In this document: positions 55,020 to 64,000 of the stretch, piece after piece
How the letters are laid out: each line of letters opens with the position of its first letter
Position numbering within the stretch: the first letter of the stretch is position 1
DNA from: Pleomorphomonas sp. PLEO
GTDB taxonomy: Bacteria > Pseudomonadota > Alphaproteobacteria > Rhizobiales > Pleomorphomonadaceae
DNA length: 64,000 nucleotides
Assembly (NCBI RefSeq): GCF_041320595.1
Contig: NZ_CP166625.1
Coordinates: 3,966,001-4,030,000 of the forward strand
Direction: 5' to 3'
Program-made: the position numbers and the translations under genes
The notes under the pieces: model-generated
Databases searched by the model: none
Told to the model about the DNA's origin: nothing
The model's input: only the letters and a program-made list of their open reading frames with translations

Positions 55020-55670
55020 TCAAGCCAACAGCGTGCCGACGAAGCCCTCGATTCCCTCGGCAGCGCGCAATCGCCGACTGCGTTCGGCGCGCAGGATGGC
55101 GGTGAGATCGGCGAAGGCAGCGTCAAGATCGTCGTTGACCACGACATAGTCGAAGTTCGGCCACTCGGCGATCTCGCGACGGGCATTGACCAGGCGCTTT
55201 TCGATGACTTCCGGCGCGTCTTCCGCCCGGCGGGTGAGGCGCGAGCGCAGCTCGGCCATTGACGGCGGAAGAATGAACACCGAGACGACGTCGGAGGGCA
55301 TCTTCTCGCGCAACTGGGCGGCGCCTTGCCAGTCGATATCGAACAGCACGTCACGCCCGGACGCCAGCGCCTCCTCCACCGGAGCCTGCGGCGTACCATA
55401 GTAGTTGCCGTGCACTTCCGCCGATTCCAACAGCTCACCGCCGTCGCGCATCGACAGAAAACGCTGCTGCGAGATGAAGTGGTAATGCACGCCGTTGATC
55501 TCGCTTGGGCGTCGGTCGCGCGTCGTCACCGAGATGGACAGCGTCATGTCGCGGTCGGTGTCGAGAATATTGCGCGACAAAGTGCCCTTGCCGGCGCCTG
55601 AGGGCGAGGAAATGACGAGCATCAACCCGCGACGGGGAAAGCGGACATGCCTTTGATCTGTGGCGACCAT
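55020..55670 (-). CDS. gmk: Guanylate kinase
   Basis: Gmk phosphorylates GMP/dGMP to the diphosphates. The 216-residue product has the P-loop [10 protein letters not shown] at about 21-30, the GMP-binding [20 protein letters not shown] and [13 protein letters not shown] segments, and [20 protein letters not shown] in the lid. The ATG at 55670 lies five bases after the yicC stop; an in-frame ATG 16 codons later is possible. The yicC-gmk order is conserved. Its stop is four bases from the palindromic repeat. Confidence 0.96.
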   Translation of the reverse strand: MVATDQRHVRFPRRGLMLVISSPSGAGKGTLSRNILDTDRDMTLSISVTTRDRRPSEINGVHYHFISQQRFLSMRDGGELLESAEVHGNYYGTPQAPVEEALASGRDVLFDIDWQGAAQLREKMPSDVVSVFILPPSMAELRSRLTRRAEDAPEVIEKRLVNARREIAEWPNFDYVVVNDDLDAAFADLTAILRAERSRRLRAAEGIEGFVGTLLA

Positions 55671-55675
55671 GAGAC

Positions 55676-56560
55676 TTACTCGACGTTCTGGACCTGCTCC
55701 TTGAACTGATCGACCACCGCCTTGAGGGAAAGGCCGATCCGTGTCAGGGCCGTGTCGTTGGACTTGGAACAGAGGGTGTTGGATTCCCGGTTGAACTCCT
55801 GCGCCAGGAAATCCAGCCGGCGACCGACGGCGGCGTCACTCGCCATGAGTTCACGCGCCTGCGCGATGTGAGCCTTGAGGCGATCGATCTCCTCGCGCAC
55901 GTCGGCACGGGTGGCAATGAGAGCCGCCTCGAGGTGGAGCCGCTGCGGATCGATATCCTCACGCGACAGCAGCGCGGCAAGCTGCTCTTCGAGGCGGTCA
56001 CGGATCACCTCGGGTGTACGGGCCGGCAAAGCCTCGACCTCAGTGACGAGACGGGCGACTTCGTCGACCTGCTCGCCAAGGATGCGGGTGAGCGCCAAGC
56101 CCTCGGAAGCGCGAGAAGCTTGGAAATCGGTGAGCACTCTGCCGAAAGCGGCGACCAGCTCGGCCTCGAAGGCCTTGGCGCTGTCTTCGTCCGGTGCCGC
56201 CTCGACCAACTCGACAACGCCGCGTACGGCGAGCAGGCCGTCGAGTGAAGCTTCGCGAATCCCCGGCGTGCCTGAATAGCGGCGCGCGGTATCAATGAGA
56301 GCTGAGAGAAGGTTCTCGTCGATGCGAAAGGTCTGGGCCGAGGTTTCGCGCGTCACCGTCAGGTTGATCGACACGTTGCCGCGCGCCAGTGCTTCGGATG
56401 CCTTACGGCGTACGGCTACTTCGACGGCATCGAAGCCGGTTGGCAGGCGCAGCCGCAGGTCAAGTCCGCGCCCGTTGACGGAACGCAACTCCCAAGCAAA
56501 GCGATTCCCGGCCGCCGAGCCATCAACACGGGCAAATCCTGTCATGCTCTTGAGTGGCAT
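55676..56560 (-). CDS. yicC: YicC/YloC family endoribonuclease
   Basis: YicC-type proteins are metal-dependent endoribonucleases that help degrade small RNAs. The 294-residue product starts with the hallmark [14 protein letters not shown], continues [17 protein letters not shown], and ends with the conserved catalytic region [47 protein letters not shown], here split by its conserved Cys-Ser-Lys. It is full length. gmk follows after five bases and is surely co-transcribed. Confidence 0.94.
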   Translation of the reverse strand: MPLKSMTGFARVDGSAAGNRFAWELRSVNGRGLDLRLRLPTGFDAVEVAVRRKASEALARGNVSINLTVTRETSAQTFRIDENLLSALIDTARRYSGTPGIREASLDGLLAVRGVVELVEAAPDEDSAKAFEAELVAAFGRVLTDFQASRASEGLALTRILGEQVDEVARLVTEVEALPARTPEVIRDRLEEQLAALLSREDIDPQRLHLEAALIATRADVREEIDRLKAHIAQARELMASDAAVGRRLDFLAQEFNRESNTLCSKSNDTALTRIGLSLKAVVDQFKEQVQNVE

Positions 56561-56876
56561 GGTCTCTCCCTCTGATCCTAGTCGAGCGAATTTGCACTAC
56601 AAGCCTGACTGACATCAGGACCCAGATCAAATATCAAACCCGGGAACTCCACTAGAAGCAATAACTTGCTAGCGGTCCTTTAGGCTCGACATCTGCTTGG
56701 AAACCGATCTTGGACAGGCGCAAAAGTCAGAACCGAACCACCAAGCGGCTTTTACACCAGCGAACCGAAGCGCCAAACGAAAAATGTGCCGTTCGTTAAA
56801 ACCGACTCAGGCGGTCGCCTTCACAGTTCCCCAGCCCTGACATAGACTCGAGGGCCATAACCAAGGGAGAAAGCCA
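56561..56876. other. Intergenic region between yicC and an aldo/keto reductase
   Basis: No gene is visible in these 316 bases. It should contain the divergent promoters. Only short inverted repeats occur (CCTGA with TCAGG, AACGAA with TTCGTT). AAGGGAGA at about 56862-56870 is the ribosome site of the downstream gene. Confidence 0.5.
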
Positions 56877-57929
56877 ATGGAATACCGTCTGCTCGGACGC
56901 TCGGGTCTCAAGGTCTCCGCGCTCACCATGGGCACGATGACCTTCGGCGGAAGGGGCGCTTTTGCCAAGGTCGGCGCCGTGGGGCGCGCCGAGGCGGCGC
57001 GGCTCATTGATCTCTGCATCGACGCCGGCGTCAATCTGATCGACACCGCCGATGTTTATTCGGAAGGCTTTTCCGAGGAGATCGTCGGCGATCTCATGCT
57101 GGAGCGGAAGAACAAGGGCATTCTCCTTGCCACCAAGGTCCGCTTTCCCATGGGTAGTGGCCCCAACGACCGCGGCCTCAGCCGCCACCATATCATCGCC
57201 GGCTGCGAGGCGAGCCTTCGCCGCCTTAGGACCGAGACGATCGACCTCTACCAAGTACACCAGTGGGATGGCCTGACGCCGGTCGAAGAGTTCATGGAAG
57301 CGCTCGACAGCTTGGTGCGCGCCGGCAAAGTGCGCTACATCGGCTGTTCAAACTTTTCCGGCTGGCACGTCATGAAGGCGCTCGGCGCCGCCACCGCCGA
57401 GCATCGGCAGCGCTTCGTTTCGCAGCAGATCCACTACACCCTGGAGGCGCGCGAGGCGGAATACGAGTTGGTGCCGATCTCGCTCGATCAGGGGCTCGGC
57501 ATCCTGGTCTGGAGCCCGCTTGCCGGGGGGCTCCTGTCAGGCAAGCATCGTCGCAACGCCGCCGCGCCGGAGGGTACGCGACAGCTTGCCGGCTGGACGG
57601 AACCGCCAATCCGCGACGAGAACCGGCTCTGGAACATTGTGGATGTGCTGGTGGAAATCGCCGATGCGCACCACGCCAGTGCCGCTCAGGTCGCACTGGC
57701 CTGGCTGCTCGGCCGGCCGGGTGTCACATCGGTGGTGATCGGCGGCCGCACCGAAGCGCAGTTCGCCGACAACCTCAAGGCCGCCGACCTCCAGCTCTCA
57801 GCCGACGAACGGACGCGGCTCGACGAGATCAGCGCGCTGCCGCTCCTCTATCCGTATTGGCATCAAATCCAGACCGCGAAGGATCGCCTGGGCCCGGCCG
57901 ATCTCAGCTTGTTCGGATTGGCGTCTTAA
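56877..57929 (+). CDS. Aldo/keto reductase (second family member)
   Basis: This 350-residue NADPH-dependent TIM-barrel reductase has catalytic residues in VNLIDTADVYSEGFSEEIVG (Asp, Tyr), LLATKVRF (Lys) and TIDLYQVHQWDGLTP (His). The barrel segment YIGCSNFSGWHVMKALG and the cofactor loop VTSVVIGGRTEAQFADNLKA are typical of the AKR12-like and YghZ-like groups. The substrate is unknown. It is only distantly related to the reductase at 9590. A strong ribosome site precedes the ATG. It converges with a LacI-type regulator rather than being divergent from it, so there is no positional case for regulation by that protein. Confidence 0.92.
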   Translation: MEYRLLGRSGLKVSALTMGTMTFGGRGAFAKVGAVGRAEAARLIDLCIDAGVNLIDTADVYSEGFSEEIVGDLMLERKNKGILLATKVRFPMGSGPNDRGLSRHHIIAGCEASLRRLRTETIDLYQVHQWDGLTPVEEFMEALDSLVRAGKVRYIGCSNFSGWHVMKALGAATAEHRQRFVSQQIHYTLEAREAEYELVPISLDQGLGILVWSPLAGGLLSGKHRRNAAAPEGTRQLAGWTEPPIRDENRLWNIVDVLVEIADAHHASAAQVALAWLLGRPGVTSVVIGGRTEAQFADNLKAADLQLSADERTRLDEISALPLLYPYWHQIQTAKDRLGPADLSLFGLAS

Positions 57930-57941
57930 CGGAAAAAACAA

Positions 57942-57973
57942 GGCCGCCGACGAGGTGAGTATCGCCGGCGGCC
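57942..57973 (-). terminator. Terminator of the LacI gene
   Basis: GGCCGCCG at 57942-57949 pairs with CGGCGGCC at 57966-57973, and the minus strand continues TTGTTTTTT. It lies 18 bases beyond the LacI stop and also serves the convergent reductase. Confidence 0.8.
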
Positions 57974-57990
57974 GATGGACAGTGAAAGTC

Positions 57991-59073
57991 TTATCCCTTG
58001 CGCGGCGGCGCCGTCGAGCCACCGATGACCAGATCTATCGGCAGTTCAACCACTCGGCCACCGATGCCATCCGGCTTTTCTCCAAGGATCAGCTCTACCG
58101 CCGCCTCGCCCTTGCCGATTGCCGGCTGGCGGATGGTCGTGAGCGGCGGCAGGAAGCTCGCGGCCTCCTCAATGCCGTCGAATCCGACCACTGAGAAGTC
58201 GTCGGGAACCTTGCGACCAAGTGACTGAAGATAGGTCATGACCTGCAAGGCCACACGATCGGACGTGCAAACGAAGGCGGTGGTCTCTGGATGAGCGGCG
58301 AGAACGGCGTCAACGCCCGTGCAAACACCGTCGTAGTCCGAGCCGGTTTCAAAAACCGGCTGCGGCGGCAAGCCGGCTGCCTGGAACACGTCGCGATAGC
58401 CGGACAGACGACGTCGCACGACCTCGAAAGACGAACGCTCGGCCCGGAGATCGTCGACGAAGCCAACGCGCACCTCTTTTTCGGTTTCGAAGGTGAACAC
58501 GGCGAAATGCCGATGGCCAAGATCGACGAGATGCTGCGCTGCTTCGCGAGCGCCCCGATAATCGTCGATCTTCACGACGTCGAGGCCAGGACCGACCGGG
58601 AAATCGACGGCCACGAACGGCAGACCGCGCTTTTGGGCCAGTTCGACCAGCGTGTTGCCCTCGTTGAGGCAATGCAGGATGAAGCCGTCGACCAGTGCGG
58701 TGCGAATGTTCCACGCGGCGATTTCGTCATCGGTCGCCGAGACCAGCGAGATGCCGGCGCCACGCGCCTCGCAAGCCCGGGCGACACCGGACAGGAACAG
58801 GCGTGTGTACTGGTCGTCGAAAAAGCAATTGAGCGGTCCGATGGCCACAACACCGATGGCGTTGACACGCCCCGCCCTCAATAGACGACCGCGCGGATCG
58901 GGACCTCGGTAACCGAGCGATCGCGCCGCTTCCTCGACCCGCTCGCGGAGCTGCTCGGAGACGAGGCCGGGCCGGTTGAACACGTTGGAAACCGTTCCTT
59001 GGCTGACGCCGGCGGCACGCGCCACGTCGGCGAGCTTCACGGTTTTATTCTGCGAAGTTGAACTTTCACCCAT
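57991..59073 (-). CDS. LacI family transcriptional regulator
   Basis: This is a 360-residue regulator. The N-terminal helix-turn-helix is clear (KLADVARAAGVSQGTVSNVFNRP at 13-35), followed by the hinge, then a sugar-binding-like domain with NAIGVVAIGPLNCFF, DGFILHCLNEGN, FVAVDFPVGPGLDVVKIDDYRGAREAAQHL broken at its usual loop, FVCTSDRVALQVMTYL and VVGFDGIEEAASFLPPLTTI. The ligand is probably a sugar or nucleoside, but no transport or catabolic operon is adjacent, so the target is unknown. Two small palindromes in the 358 bp upstream may be its own operators. Confidence 0.93.
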   Translation of the reverse strand: MGESSTSQNKTVKLADVARAAGVSQGTVSNVFNRPGLVSEQLRERVEEAARSLGYRGPDPRGRLLRAGRVNAIGVVAIGPLNCFFDDQYTRLFLSGVARACEARGAGISLVSATDDEIAAWNIRTALVDGFILHCLNEGNTLVELAQKRGLPFVAVDFPVGPGLDVVKIDDYRGAREAAQHLVDLGHRHFAVFTFETEKEVRVGFVDDLRAERSSFEVVRRRLSGYRDVFQAAGLPPQPVFETGSDYDGVCTGVDAVLAAHPETTAFVCTSDRVALQVMTYLQSLGRKVPDDFSVVGFDGIEEAASFLPPLTTIRQPAIGKGEAAVELILGEKPDGIGGRVVELPIDLVIGGSTAPPRKG

Positions 59074-59431
59074 CTGTCCGTCCGATGCACCGGAACTCCG
59101 GCTGTACTGACGAGGGACAACGGCGTCTCTCTTCCCGAGATCGCAACCTCAATCCGCGAGACGCTCGCCGATCTGCAACCGGCAAGCGCCACCCGGAAGT
59201 CCACCGCCCATGCCCCCCGGCAAGCGGCCGACCGATCAGTTCAATTGATGCGACCGATCTCGTTGAAACGATATACGCAAAACCCTTGAGAACAACAAGA
59301 AAGTTGCGTTTCGCAATCATCTCCGCCGGTCAAAACTTCGAAAGCACGCCGCCGTCGAGCCCAGGTTGAACGAACCCGTAAACTCGGCAAGCACTTCCTC
59401 CGGGAACGGATGTTCCCGGAGAAGGCCACTC
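59074..59431. other. Intergenic region between hslU and the LacI gene
   Basis: No gene is seen in these 358 bases. The region contains two palindromes of LacI-operator style, CGTT-GA-AACG at 59261-59270 and TTGCG-TTT-CGCAA at 59304-59316, and the hairpin after hslU at 59398-59421. Confidence 0.5.
59398..59421 (-). terminator. Hairpin after hslU
   Basis: CTCCGGGAAC at 59398-59407 pairs perfectly with GTTCCCGGAG at 59412-59421 over a four-base loop, ten bases beyond the hslU stop. The following T run is poor, so termination efficiency is uncertain. Confidence 0.6.
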
Positions 59432-60730
59432 TTAGAGAATGAACCGGCTTAGGTCGGTGTTGCGGGCCAAGTCGCCGAGCGCTTTCCTCACCGCGTCTCC
59501 GTCGACGGTCACCGTCTCGCCGGATCGGTCGGGCGCCGAGAACGAGATCTCGTCGAGAATACGCTCCAGCACCGTCTGCAGTCGCCGCGCACCGATGTTC
59601 TCGACGGTGGCGTTGACGTGGACGGCGATCTCGGCAACGGCGTCGATGGCATCGTCGGTGAAGACCAGCGTCACGCCTTCGGTCTGCATCAGCGCCACAT
59701 ACTGTTTGATGAGGCTCGCCTGCGGTTCGGTCAGGATGCGACGGAAATCGTCCTTGTCGAGCGGCTTCAGCTCGACCCGGATCGGCAGTCGTCCCTGAAG
59801 CTCGGGCAGAAGATCCGATGGTTTGGCAACGTGGAAGGCACCGGAGGCGATGAACAGGATGTGGTCGGTTTTCACCGAGCCATACTTGGTGGAGACCGTC
59901 GTGCCCTCGATCAGCGGCAGCAAGTCACGCTGCACGCCTTCGCGCGACACAGAACCATCGCGACCGTCCTTGGCGCAGATCTTATCGATCTCGTCGAGGA
60001 AGACGATGCCGTTGTTTTCGACAGAGTCAATCGCCTCGGCAACGATCTTGTCTTGGTCGATCAGCTTGTCGGCCTCCTCGGCTGTCAGCAGATCGTGGCT
60101 GTCCTTGACGTTGACGCGGCGGGTCTTCTTCACACCGCCCATCATCTTCTGCATCATTTCGGAGAGATTGATGACCTGCCCGCCCGGCATGCCGGGGATC
60201 TCCATGCCACCCGCACCGCTGGCGGTCGCCGTCAGTTCGACCTCGATCTCCTTGTCATCGAGTTCGCCGGCCCGGAGCTTCTTGCGGAAAGCGTCGCGCG
60301 TCGATGGGCTCGCCGACGTACCGACCAGCGCATCGAGTACCCGCTCCTCAGCGGCGAGATGGGCCTTCGCCTCGACGTCCTTGCGGCGCTGCGCCCGGAC
60401 AAGCGAGATGCCAACCTCGAGAAGGTCGCGGACGATCTGCTCGACGTCGCGGCCGACATAGCCGATCTCGGTGAATTTGGTGGCCTCGACCTTGACGAAG
60501 GGCGCGTTGACGAGCCGGGCGAGACGACGGGAGATTTCCGTCTTACCAACGCCGGTGGGGCCGATCATCAGGATGTTCTTTGGCAGCACTTCCTCGCGGA
60601 GCGAAGAGTCGAGCTGAAGACGGCGCCAGCGGTTGCGGAGCGCAATGGCGACGGCGCGCTTGGCGTCCTTCTGACCGACGATATGGCGGTCGAGTTCGGA
60701 GACGATTTCGCGGGGCGAGAAATCGGGCAT
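59432..60730 (-). CDS. hslU: ATP-dependent protease ATPase subunit HslU
   Basis: HslU is the AAA+ unfoldase that feeds substrates to the HslV peptidase. The 432-residue product begins [20 protein letters not shown], has Walker A GPTGVGKT at 57-64, the pore motif GYVG in [12 protein letters not shown], the intermediate I-domain (about 110-230), Walker [11 protein letters not shown] near 245, and ends NTDLSRFIL, the C-terminal tail that docks into HslV. The ATG at 60730 has AAGGA upstream. It follows hslV by 67 bp in the usual hslVU order. Confidence 0.97.
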   Translation of the reverse strand: MPDFSPREIVSELDRHIVGQKDAKRAVAIALRNRWRRLQLDSSLREEVLPKNILMIGPTGVGKTEISRRLARLVNAPFVKVEATKFTEIGYVGRDVEQIVRDLLEVGISLVRAQRRKDVEAKAHLAAEERVLDALVGTSASPSTRDAFRKKLRAGELDDKEIEVELTATASGAGGMEIPGMPGGQVINLSEMMQKMMGGVKKTRRVNVKDSHDLLTAEEADKLIDQDKIVAEAIDSVENNGIVFLDEIDKICAKDGRDGSVSREGVQRDLLPLIEGTTVSTKYGSVKTDHILFIASGAFHVAKPSDLLPELQGRLPIRVELKPLDKDDFRRILTEPQASLIKQYVALMQTEGVTLVFTDDAIDAVAEIAVHVNATVENIGARRLQTVLERILDEISFSAPDRSGETVTVDGDAVRKALGDLARNTDLSRFIL

Positions 60731-60797
60731 GACTTTAATCCTTGGATGGAGCAATCCGGAGCGGCGCACGAGGGCCAGCGACCCGGACGGATGGAAT

Positions 60798-61355
60798 TCA
60801 GGCCTTGGGCAGGCTTTCGACCACCACGTTCTCGTTGGTGTAGATGCAGATGTCGGCGGCAATCTTCATCGCCTTGCGGGCAATGGCTTCGGCGTCGCGA
60901 TCACTGTCGGCGAGCGCCCGCGCGGCGGCGAGTGCATAGGTGCCGCCAGAACCGATACCGGCAATCCCGCCTTCGGGCTCCAACACGTCGCCGGTGCCGG
61001 TCAAGACCAAGGTTATCGACGCATCGGCGACGATCATCATCGCCTCGAGCTTGCGAAGATAGCGGTCGGTGCGCCAGTCCTTGGCGAGTTCGACGCAGGC
61101 GCGCATCAACTGGCCTGGATACTGCTCAAGCTTGGCTTCAAGTCTCTCGAATAGCGTGAAAGCGTCGGCGGTTGCGCCGGCAAAGCCAGCGATGACGTCA
61201 CCGCGCCCGAGCGGGCGTACCTTGCGCGCCGTATGCTTGATCACCGTGGCGCCAAGCGTGACCTGCCCGTCACCGGCGATCACCACCTTGCCGTCCTTGC
61301 GGACCGATACGATGGTGGTGCCGTACCAGGTGGACGGGTTCGTATGTTCCATCAT
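60798..61355 (-). CDS. hslV: ATP-dependent protease peptidase subunit HslV
   Basis: HslV is the proteasome-like threonine peptidase of HslVU. The 185-residue product contains [51 protein letters not shown] split at the usual helix, [17 protein letters not shown] and AIGSGG-like [16 protein letters not shown]. The start at 61355 follows AAGGAG by six bases and puts 12 residues ahead of the catalytic Thr13; E. coli HslV has only the initiator Met there. The extension must be cut off to expose the threonine and is typical of Rhizobiales HslV as far as I recall. Confidence 0.96.
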   Translation of the reverse strand: MMEHTNPSTWYGTTIVSVRKDGKVVIAGDGQVTLGATVIKHTARKVRPLGRGDVIAGFAGATADAFTLFERLEAKLEQYPGQLMRACVELAKDWRTDRYLRKLEAMMIVADASITLVLTGTGDVLEPEGGIAGIGSGGTYALAAARALADSDRDAEAIARKAMKIAADICIYTNENVVVESLPKA

Positions 61356-61509
61356 GAGATGCTCCTTGCGGCAACGGCATCCGCCCGTGGCGCGGAAACC
61401 GTCCCTGAATGACGCCTTTATGTAGGACAGAAATGCCTCTATGCAACTTGCCTCTGGCACAGCCCACATCACGGTTCCGAAACCGTCCCGACCGTCAGGA
61501 GATCTGTCG

Positions 61510-62382
61510 ATGAAGCTCATGGCCTTCGGCCTCGGTTATAGCGCCAAGGCGGCCTTGCGCCGCCTCGCCCCGGAGGAGGCGCTTGGCACAACGCGCTCGG
61601 CGGCGAAGGCAGCTGCCCTCGCCCCGCTCGCCGACATGCACCTTTTCGACGGCTCTCGCGAGACGGCGGAAGCGCTGCGGCCGGCGCTGTCCGGTGTCAC
61701 CCACATCTTGATCTCCATCGCACCTTCCGAGGGACCGGATGGCGGCGATCGCGTCTTGCCGGTGCTCGCCGAAGCGCTCGCCGGCGAGAAATCGCTCGCC
61801 TCCATCGCCTATCTCTCGACGGTCGGGGTCTATGGGGATCACGACGGCGCCTGGGTGGACGAGACCTCCGACTGCCGGCCGAAAAGCGCGCGGTCGGTGG
61901 CCCGGGTAAAGGCCGAAAACGAGTGGCTCGCCTTTGGCGCAAGCATCGATGTGCCAGTGGCTGTGCTGCGCCTTTCTGGGATCTACGGTCCGGGGCGCAA
62001 TGGCTTCGTCAACCTCGCGGAAGGCAGTGCCCGGCGTCTCGTCAAGCCGGGACAGGTGTTCAACCGTATCCATGTCGAGGACATCGCGGCGGCCGTGGAA
62101 GGCGCTTTCGCTAAAAGCGCCAGCGGCCTGTTCAACATAACCGACGACGAACCGGCACCGCCACAGGACGTCGTCGCCTACGCCGCCGAGCTGATGGGGA
62201 TGGCACCACCGCCCGAACAGGACTTCGAGACGGCCGAGCTGTCGCCCATGGCCCGCAGCTTTTATGGCGAAAACAAGCGGGTCGCCAACGGCCTGAGCAA
62301 GTCGGCGCTCGGGCTTGCCTACGCCTATCCCAACTATCGCGCCGCTTTCTCCCGCATGTGGGCGGAGGAAAGCTGGCGCTGA
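61510..62382 (+). CDS. NAD(P)-dependent SDR family protein (YeeZ-like)
   Basis: This 290-residue Rossmann-fold protein of the extended/atypical SDR type resembles E. coli YeeZ. The nucleotide-binding glycine motif is [16 protein letters not shown], with further landmarks [38 protein letters not shown] and [13 protein letters not shown]. The catalytic YxxxK of classical SDRs is not obvious ([13 protein letters not shown] sits near that position), so it may bind nucleotide-sugar without classical dehydrogenase chemistry. The start at 61510 has AGGAG nine bases upstream. It is divergent from hslV and convergent with the chemoreceptor gene. Confidence 0.85.
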   Translation: MKLMAFGLGYSAKAALRRLAPEEALGTTRSAAKAAALAPLADMHLFDGSRETAEALRPALSGVTHILISIAPSEGPDGGDRVLPVLAEALAGEKSLASIAYLSTVGVYGDHDGAWVDETSDCRPKSARSVARVKAENEWLAFGASIDVPVAVLRLSGIYGPGRNGFVNLAEGSARRLVKPGQVFNRIHVEDIAAAVEGAFAKSASGLFNITDDEPAPPQDVVAYAAELMGMAPPPEQDFETAELSPMARSFYGENKRVANGLSKSALGLAYAYPNYRAAFSRMWAEESWR

Positions 62383-62442
62383 GTAGCAAACCGCCGTTGT
62401 CTATGGTCACGAGGGCGACTCGGATGATCGTAGAAAGGCCGT

Positions 62443-63918
62443 TCAGGCGAGCGTCGCCGCCGCCCTTTGCAGCTTGTTGGCGGCCTCGTCGATCGATTGC
62501 GTCGAGTGGCTGATGCCATCCAACGCTTTGGCGATCTCTTCGACGCCGCTCGCAGCCGTGTGCATGCTGCCTGACATGTTCTGCGTCACCGCCGCTTGTT
62601 CCTCCACGGCAGAGGCGATCGATGACGAGATGTCGTTGATGCGGCCAATGATGGCGGTAATGCCATCAATGGATTCGACCGCCTTTGACGAGATGGTCTG
62701 TACCGCCGCGATTTCACTGGCGATCTCATCAGTGGCGCGGGAGGTTTGGGCGGCGAGTTGCTTGACTTCCTGCGCAACGACCGCGAAGCCCTTGCCCATC
62801 TCGCCGGCGCGCGCCGCCTCGATCGTGGCGTTAAGCGCGAGAAGGTTGGTCTGGCCGGCAATGGTGTTGATCAACTCGACCACCTGGTCGATTTTCTGCG
62901 CCGCCACCGCCAGCCCGGAGACCACCTTGGTCGCCGTATCGGCCTGAGTAACGGCGTCTTGCGACACCGATAGGGCGACACTCACCTGACGACTGATCTC
63001 GGCGACGGAGGACACGAGTTCTTCCGCGCCGGCAGCCACCGCCTGCACGTTGGAGGCAGTCGTGCCGGCGGTGGAGTTGGCACCGGCCGCCTCGGCGTTG
63101 GAACGTGCGATCATGCCGGCCACTTCACCCAATTCCCGATTGATTTCGGTCTGGGCGGCCTGCCGCTTGCGCCGCCGTTCCATGACGGCGGTGATGTCGG
63201 TTGCGAATTTGGTGACGCGGATAAGCCGGCCGCTGAGATCGAAGATCGGATTGTAGGTCGCCTGCAAGAAGACGTCGCGATTGCCCTTGCCAAGGCGATG
63301 AAACTCATCCGACTTGAACTGGCCGGACCTGAGATCCTCCCAGAACTTCTTATAGGCCGGGCTATTGCGTTCCTCGGGCGTGACGAACATCGAGTGATGC
63401 TTGCCGACAATTTCCTCCGGCCGGTAACCGAGCGCCTTCAGGAAGTTCTCGTTGGCTTCAATGACGGTGCCGTCCGGCTCGAAGGCGACGACAGCCTGAG
63501 CGCGATTGATGGCATCGATCTCGCCCTGGACCCTGGCGTCTTTCAGCTTACGCTCCGTGACATCGGAGGCAAACTTGACGACTCGGTAGAGTTTGCCGGA
63601 TTTGTCCAGCAGTGGATTGTAGGTGCCCTGGATCCAAACAGCGCGCCCCCCCTTGGCGACGCGCCTGAACTCCGCTGACATAAACTGCCCAGCCGAAAGA
63701 TCCCGCCAAAACGCAGCATAGCTCGGGCTCTGAACTTCCTTGGGATCGACGAACATCGAATGGTGCTTGCCGACGATCTCGGCAAGCTCATAGCCCATGA
63801 CCTTCAGGAAATTGGCGTTCGCGGTGATGACCTTACCGGTCGGATCGAACTCGATGACCGCCAGAGACCGATCGAGAGCCGCAAGGACTGCGGCCTCATG
63901 ATTTGAAAAGGGCCACAT
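62443..63918 (-). CDS. Soluble chemoreceptor with two PAS domains
   Basis: This 491-residue methyl-accepting chemotaxis protein has no membrane segment. It has two PAS domains, about 18-122 and 139-244, followed by a coiled coil and a signalling domain with the conserved tip [22 protein letters not shown] near 351-372. The PAS domains are close copies of each other (both carry [11 protein letters not shown] and an FxSDx/FMSAEF-type strand), of the Aer/BdlA-like type that may hold haem or flavin. It should sense a cytoplasmic or redox signal. The ATG at 63918 has AAGGATTT just upstream; an in-frame codon at 63957 lacks one. Confidence 0.93.
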   Translation of the reverse strand: MWPFSNHEAAVLAALDRSLAVIEFDPTGKVITANANFLKVMGYELAEIVGKHHSMFVDPKEVQSPSYAAFWRDLSAGQFMSAEFRRVAKGGRAVWIQGTYNPLLDKSGKLYRVVKFASDVTERKLKDARVQGEIDAINRAQAVVAFEPDGTVIEANENFLKALGYRPEEIVGKHHSMFVTPEERNSPAYKKFWEDLRSGQFKSDEFHRLGKGNRDVFLQATYNPIFDLSGRLIRVTKFATDITAVMERRRKRQAAQTEINRELGEVAGMIARSNAEAAGANSTAGTTASNVQAVAAGAEELVSSVAEISRQVSVALSVSQDAVTQADTATKVVSGLAVAAQKIDQVVELINTIAGQTNLLALNATIEAARAGEMGKGFAVVAQEVKQLAAQTSRATDEIASEIAAVQTISSKAVESIDGITAIIGRINDISSSIASAVEEQAAVTQNMSGSMHTAASGVEEIAKALDGISHSTQSIDEAANKLQRAAATLA

Positions 63919-64000
63919 AAATCCTTGCTCCCACCTTCTCCACCCGACCAACAGCACTTAACGATCATTTCAGAAATCGGCCGGTTCATATGCAACGCGC

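Noticed and set aside
59618-61159. Open frame of about 513 codons on the plus strand
   Set aside because: It is antisense to hslU and hslV.

Overview
The window is a 64 kb piece of a GC-rich (roughly 63-65 % by eye) alphaproteobacterial chromosome, most likely of the order Hyphomicrobiales (Rhizobiales). The evidence is the gene content and order: DUF2155 next to aat, lptF-lptG-lptD-surA-pdxA-rsmA in one run, pepA-holC, DUF1489, a plant-type class II DAHP synthase, cysS near cimA, hslVU, and a palindromic intergenic repeat of a type I recall from Rhizobiales genomes. No genus can be named from sequence alone. I see no rRNA, tRNA, CRISPR array, insertion sequence, integrase or prophage, so this is mostly core chromosome with a few accessory genes.

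Layout. 1-5.2 kb: the tail of a nucleoside hydrolase, a secreted DUF2155 protein, aat, a GNAT protein, an unexpected HemG-type protoporphyrinogen dehydrogenase and a DUF2778 (Tlde1-like) peptidoglycan enzyme. 5.2-12 kb: exoD and a lipid kinase, an amino acid permease, and three oxidoreductases (LLM flavin enzyme, aldo/keto reductase, YqhD-like alcohol dehydrogenase). 12-20.1 kb: a very large alpha-2-macroglobulin protein with a PAN domain and thioester, recJ and a DJ-1/PfpI protein. 20.1-27.4 kb: a transmembrane chemoreceptor, enolase, a divergent doxX/tetR pair with a clear inverted-repeat operator, a type II NADH dehydrogenase and an acetyltransferase. 27.4-30.6 kb: class II DAHP synthase, DUF1489 and two related small proteins with a DGD motif. 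30.6-36.4 kb: a yeiH-lysR operon with a repeated inverted motif in front of it, an Atm1-type ABC exporter and a LysM protein. 36.4-47.1 kb: a LOG-family hydrolase behind a structured leader, then a long minus-strand run (pepA, holC, gltX, SGNH hydrolase, creA, cysS, GFA protein, proline iminopeptidase, cimA). 47.3-55 kb: the plus-strand LPS-transport and outer-membrane run lptF-lptG-lptD-surA-pdxA-rsmA. 55-64 kb: yicC-gmk, a second aldo/keto reductase, a LacI regulator, hslV-hslU, a YeeZ-like SDR and a soluble double-PAS chemoreceptor.

How it works together. Envelope biology dominates: LptF/G/D export and insert LPS, SurA escorts outer-membrane proteins, and the macroglobulin, LysM, DUF2778 and CreA-family proteins act in the periplasm or cell wall. 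Two chemoreceptors sense periplasmic and cytoplasmic signals respectively. Protein synthesis and turnover are represented by gltX, cysS, aat, pepA, pip and hslVU. I found no self-contained new multi-gene system. The most interesting leads are the paired DGD micro-proteins (29.9-30.6 kb), the palindromic element that supplies the rsmA stop codon (54.9-55.0 kb), the competing hairpins before the LOG gene (36.6-36.75 kb), the repeated operator before yeiH (32.6 kb) and the small ORF between DUF1489 and its terminator (29.05-29.19 kb).
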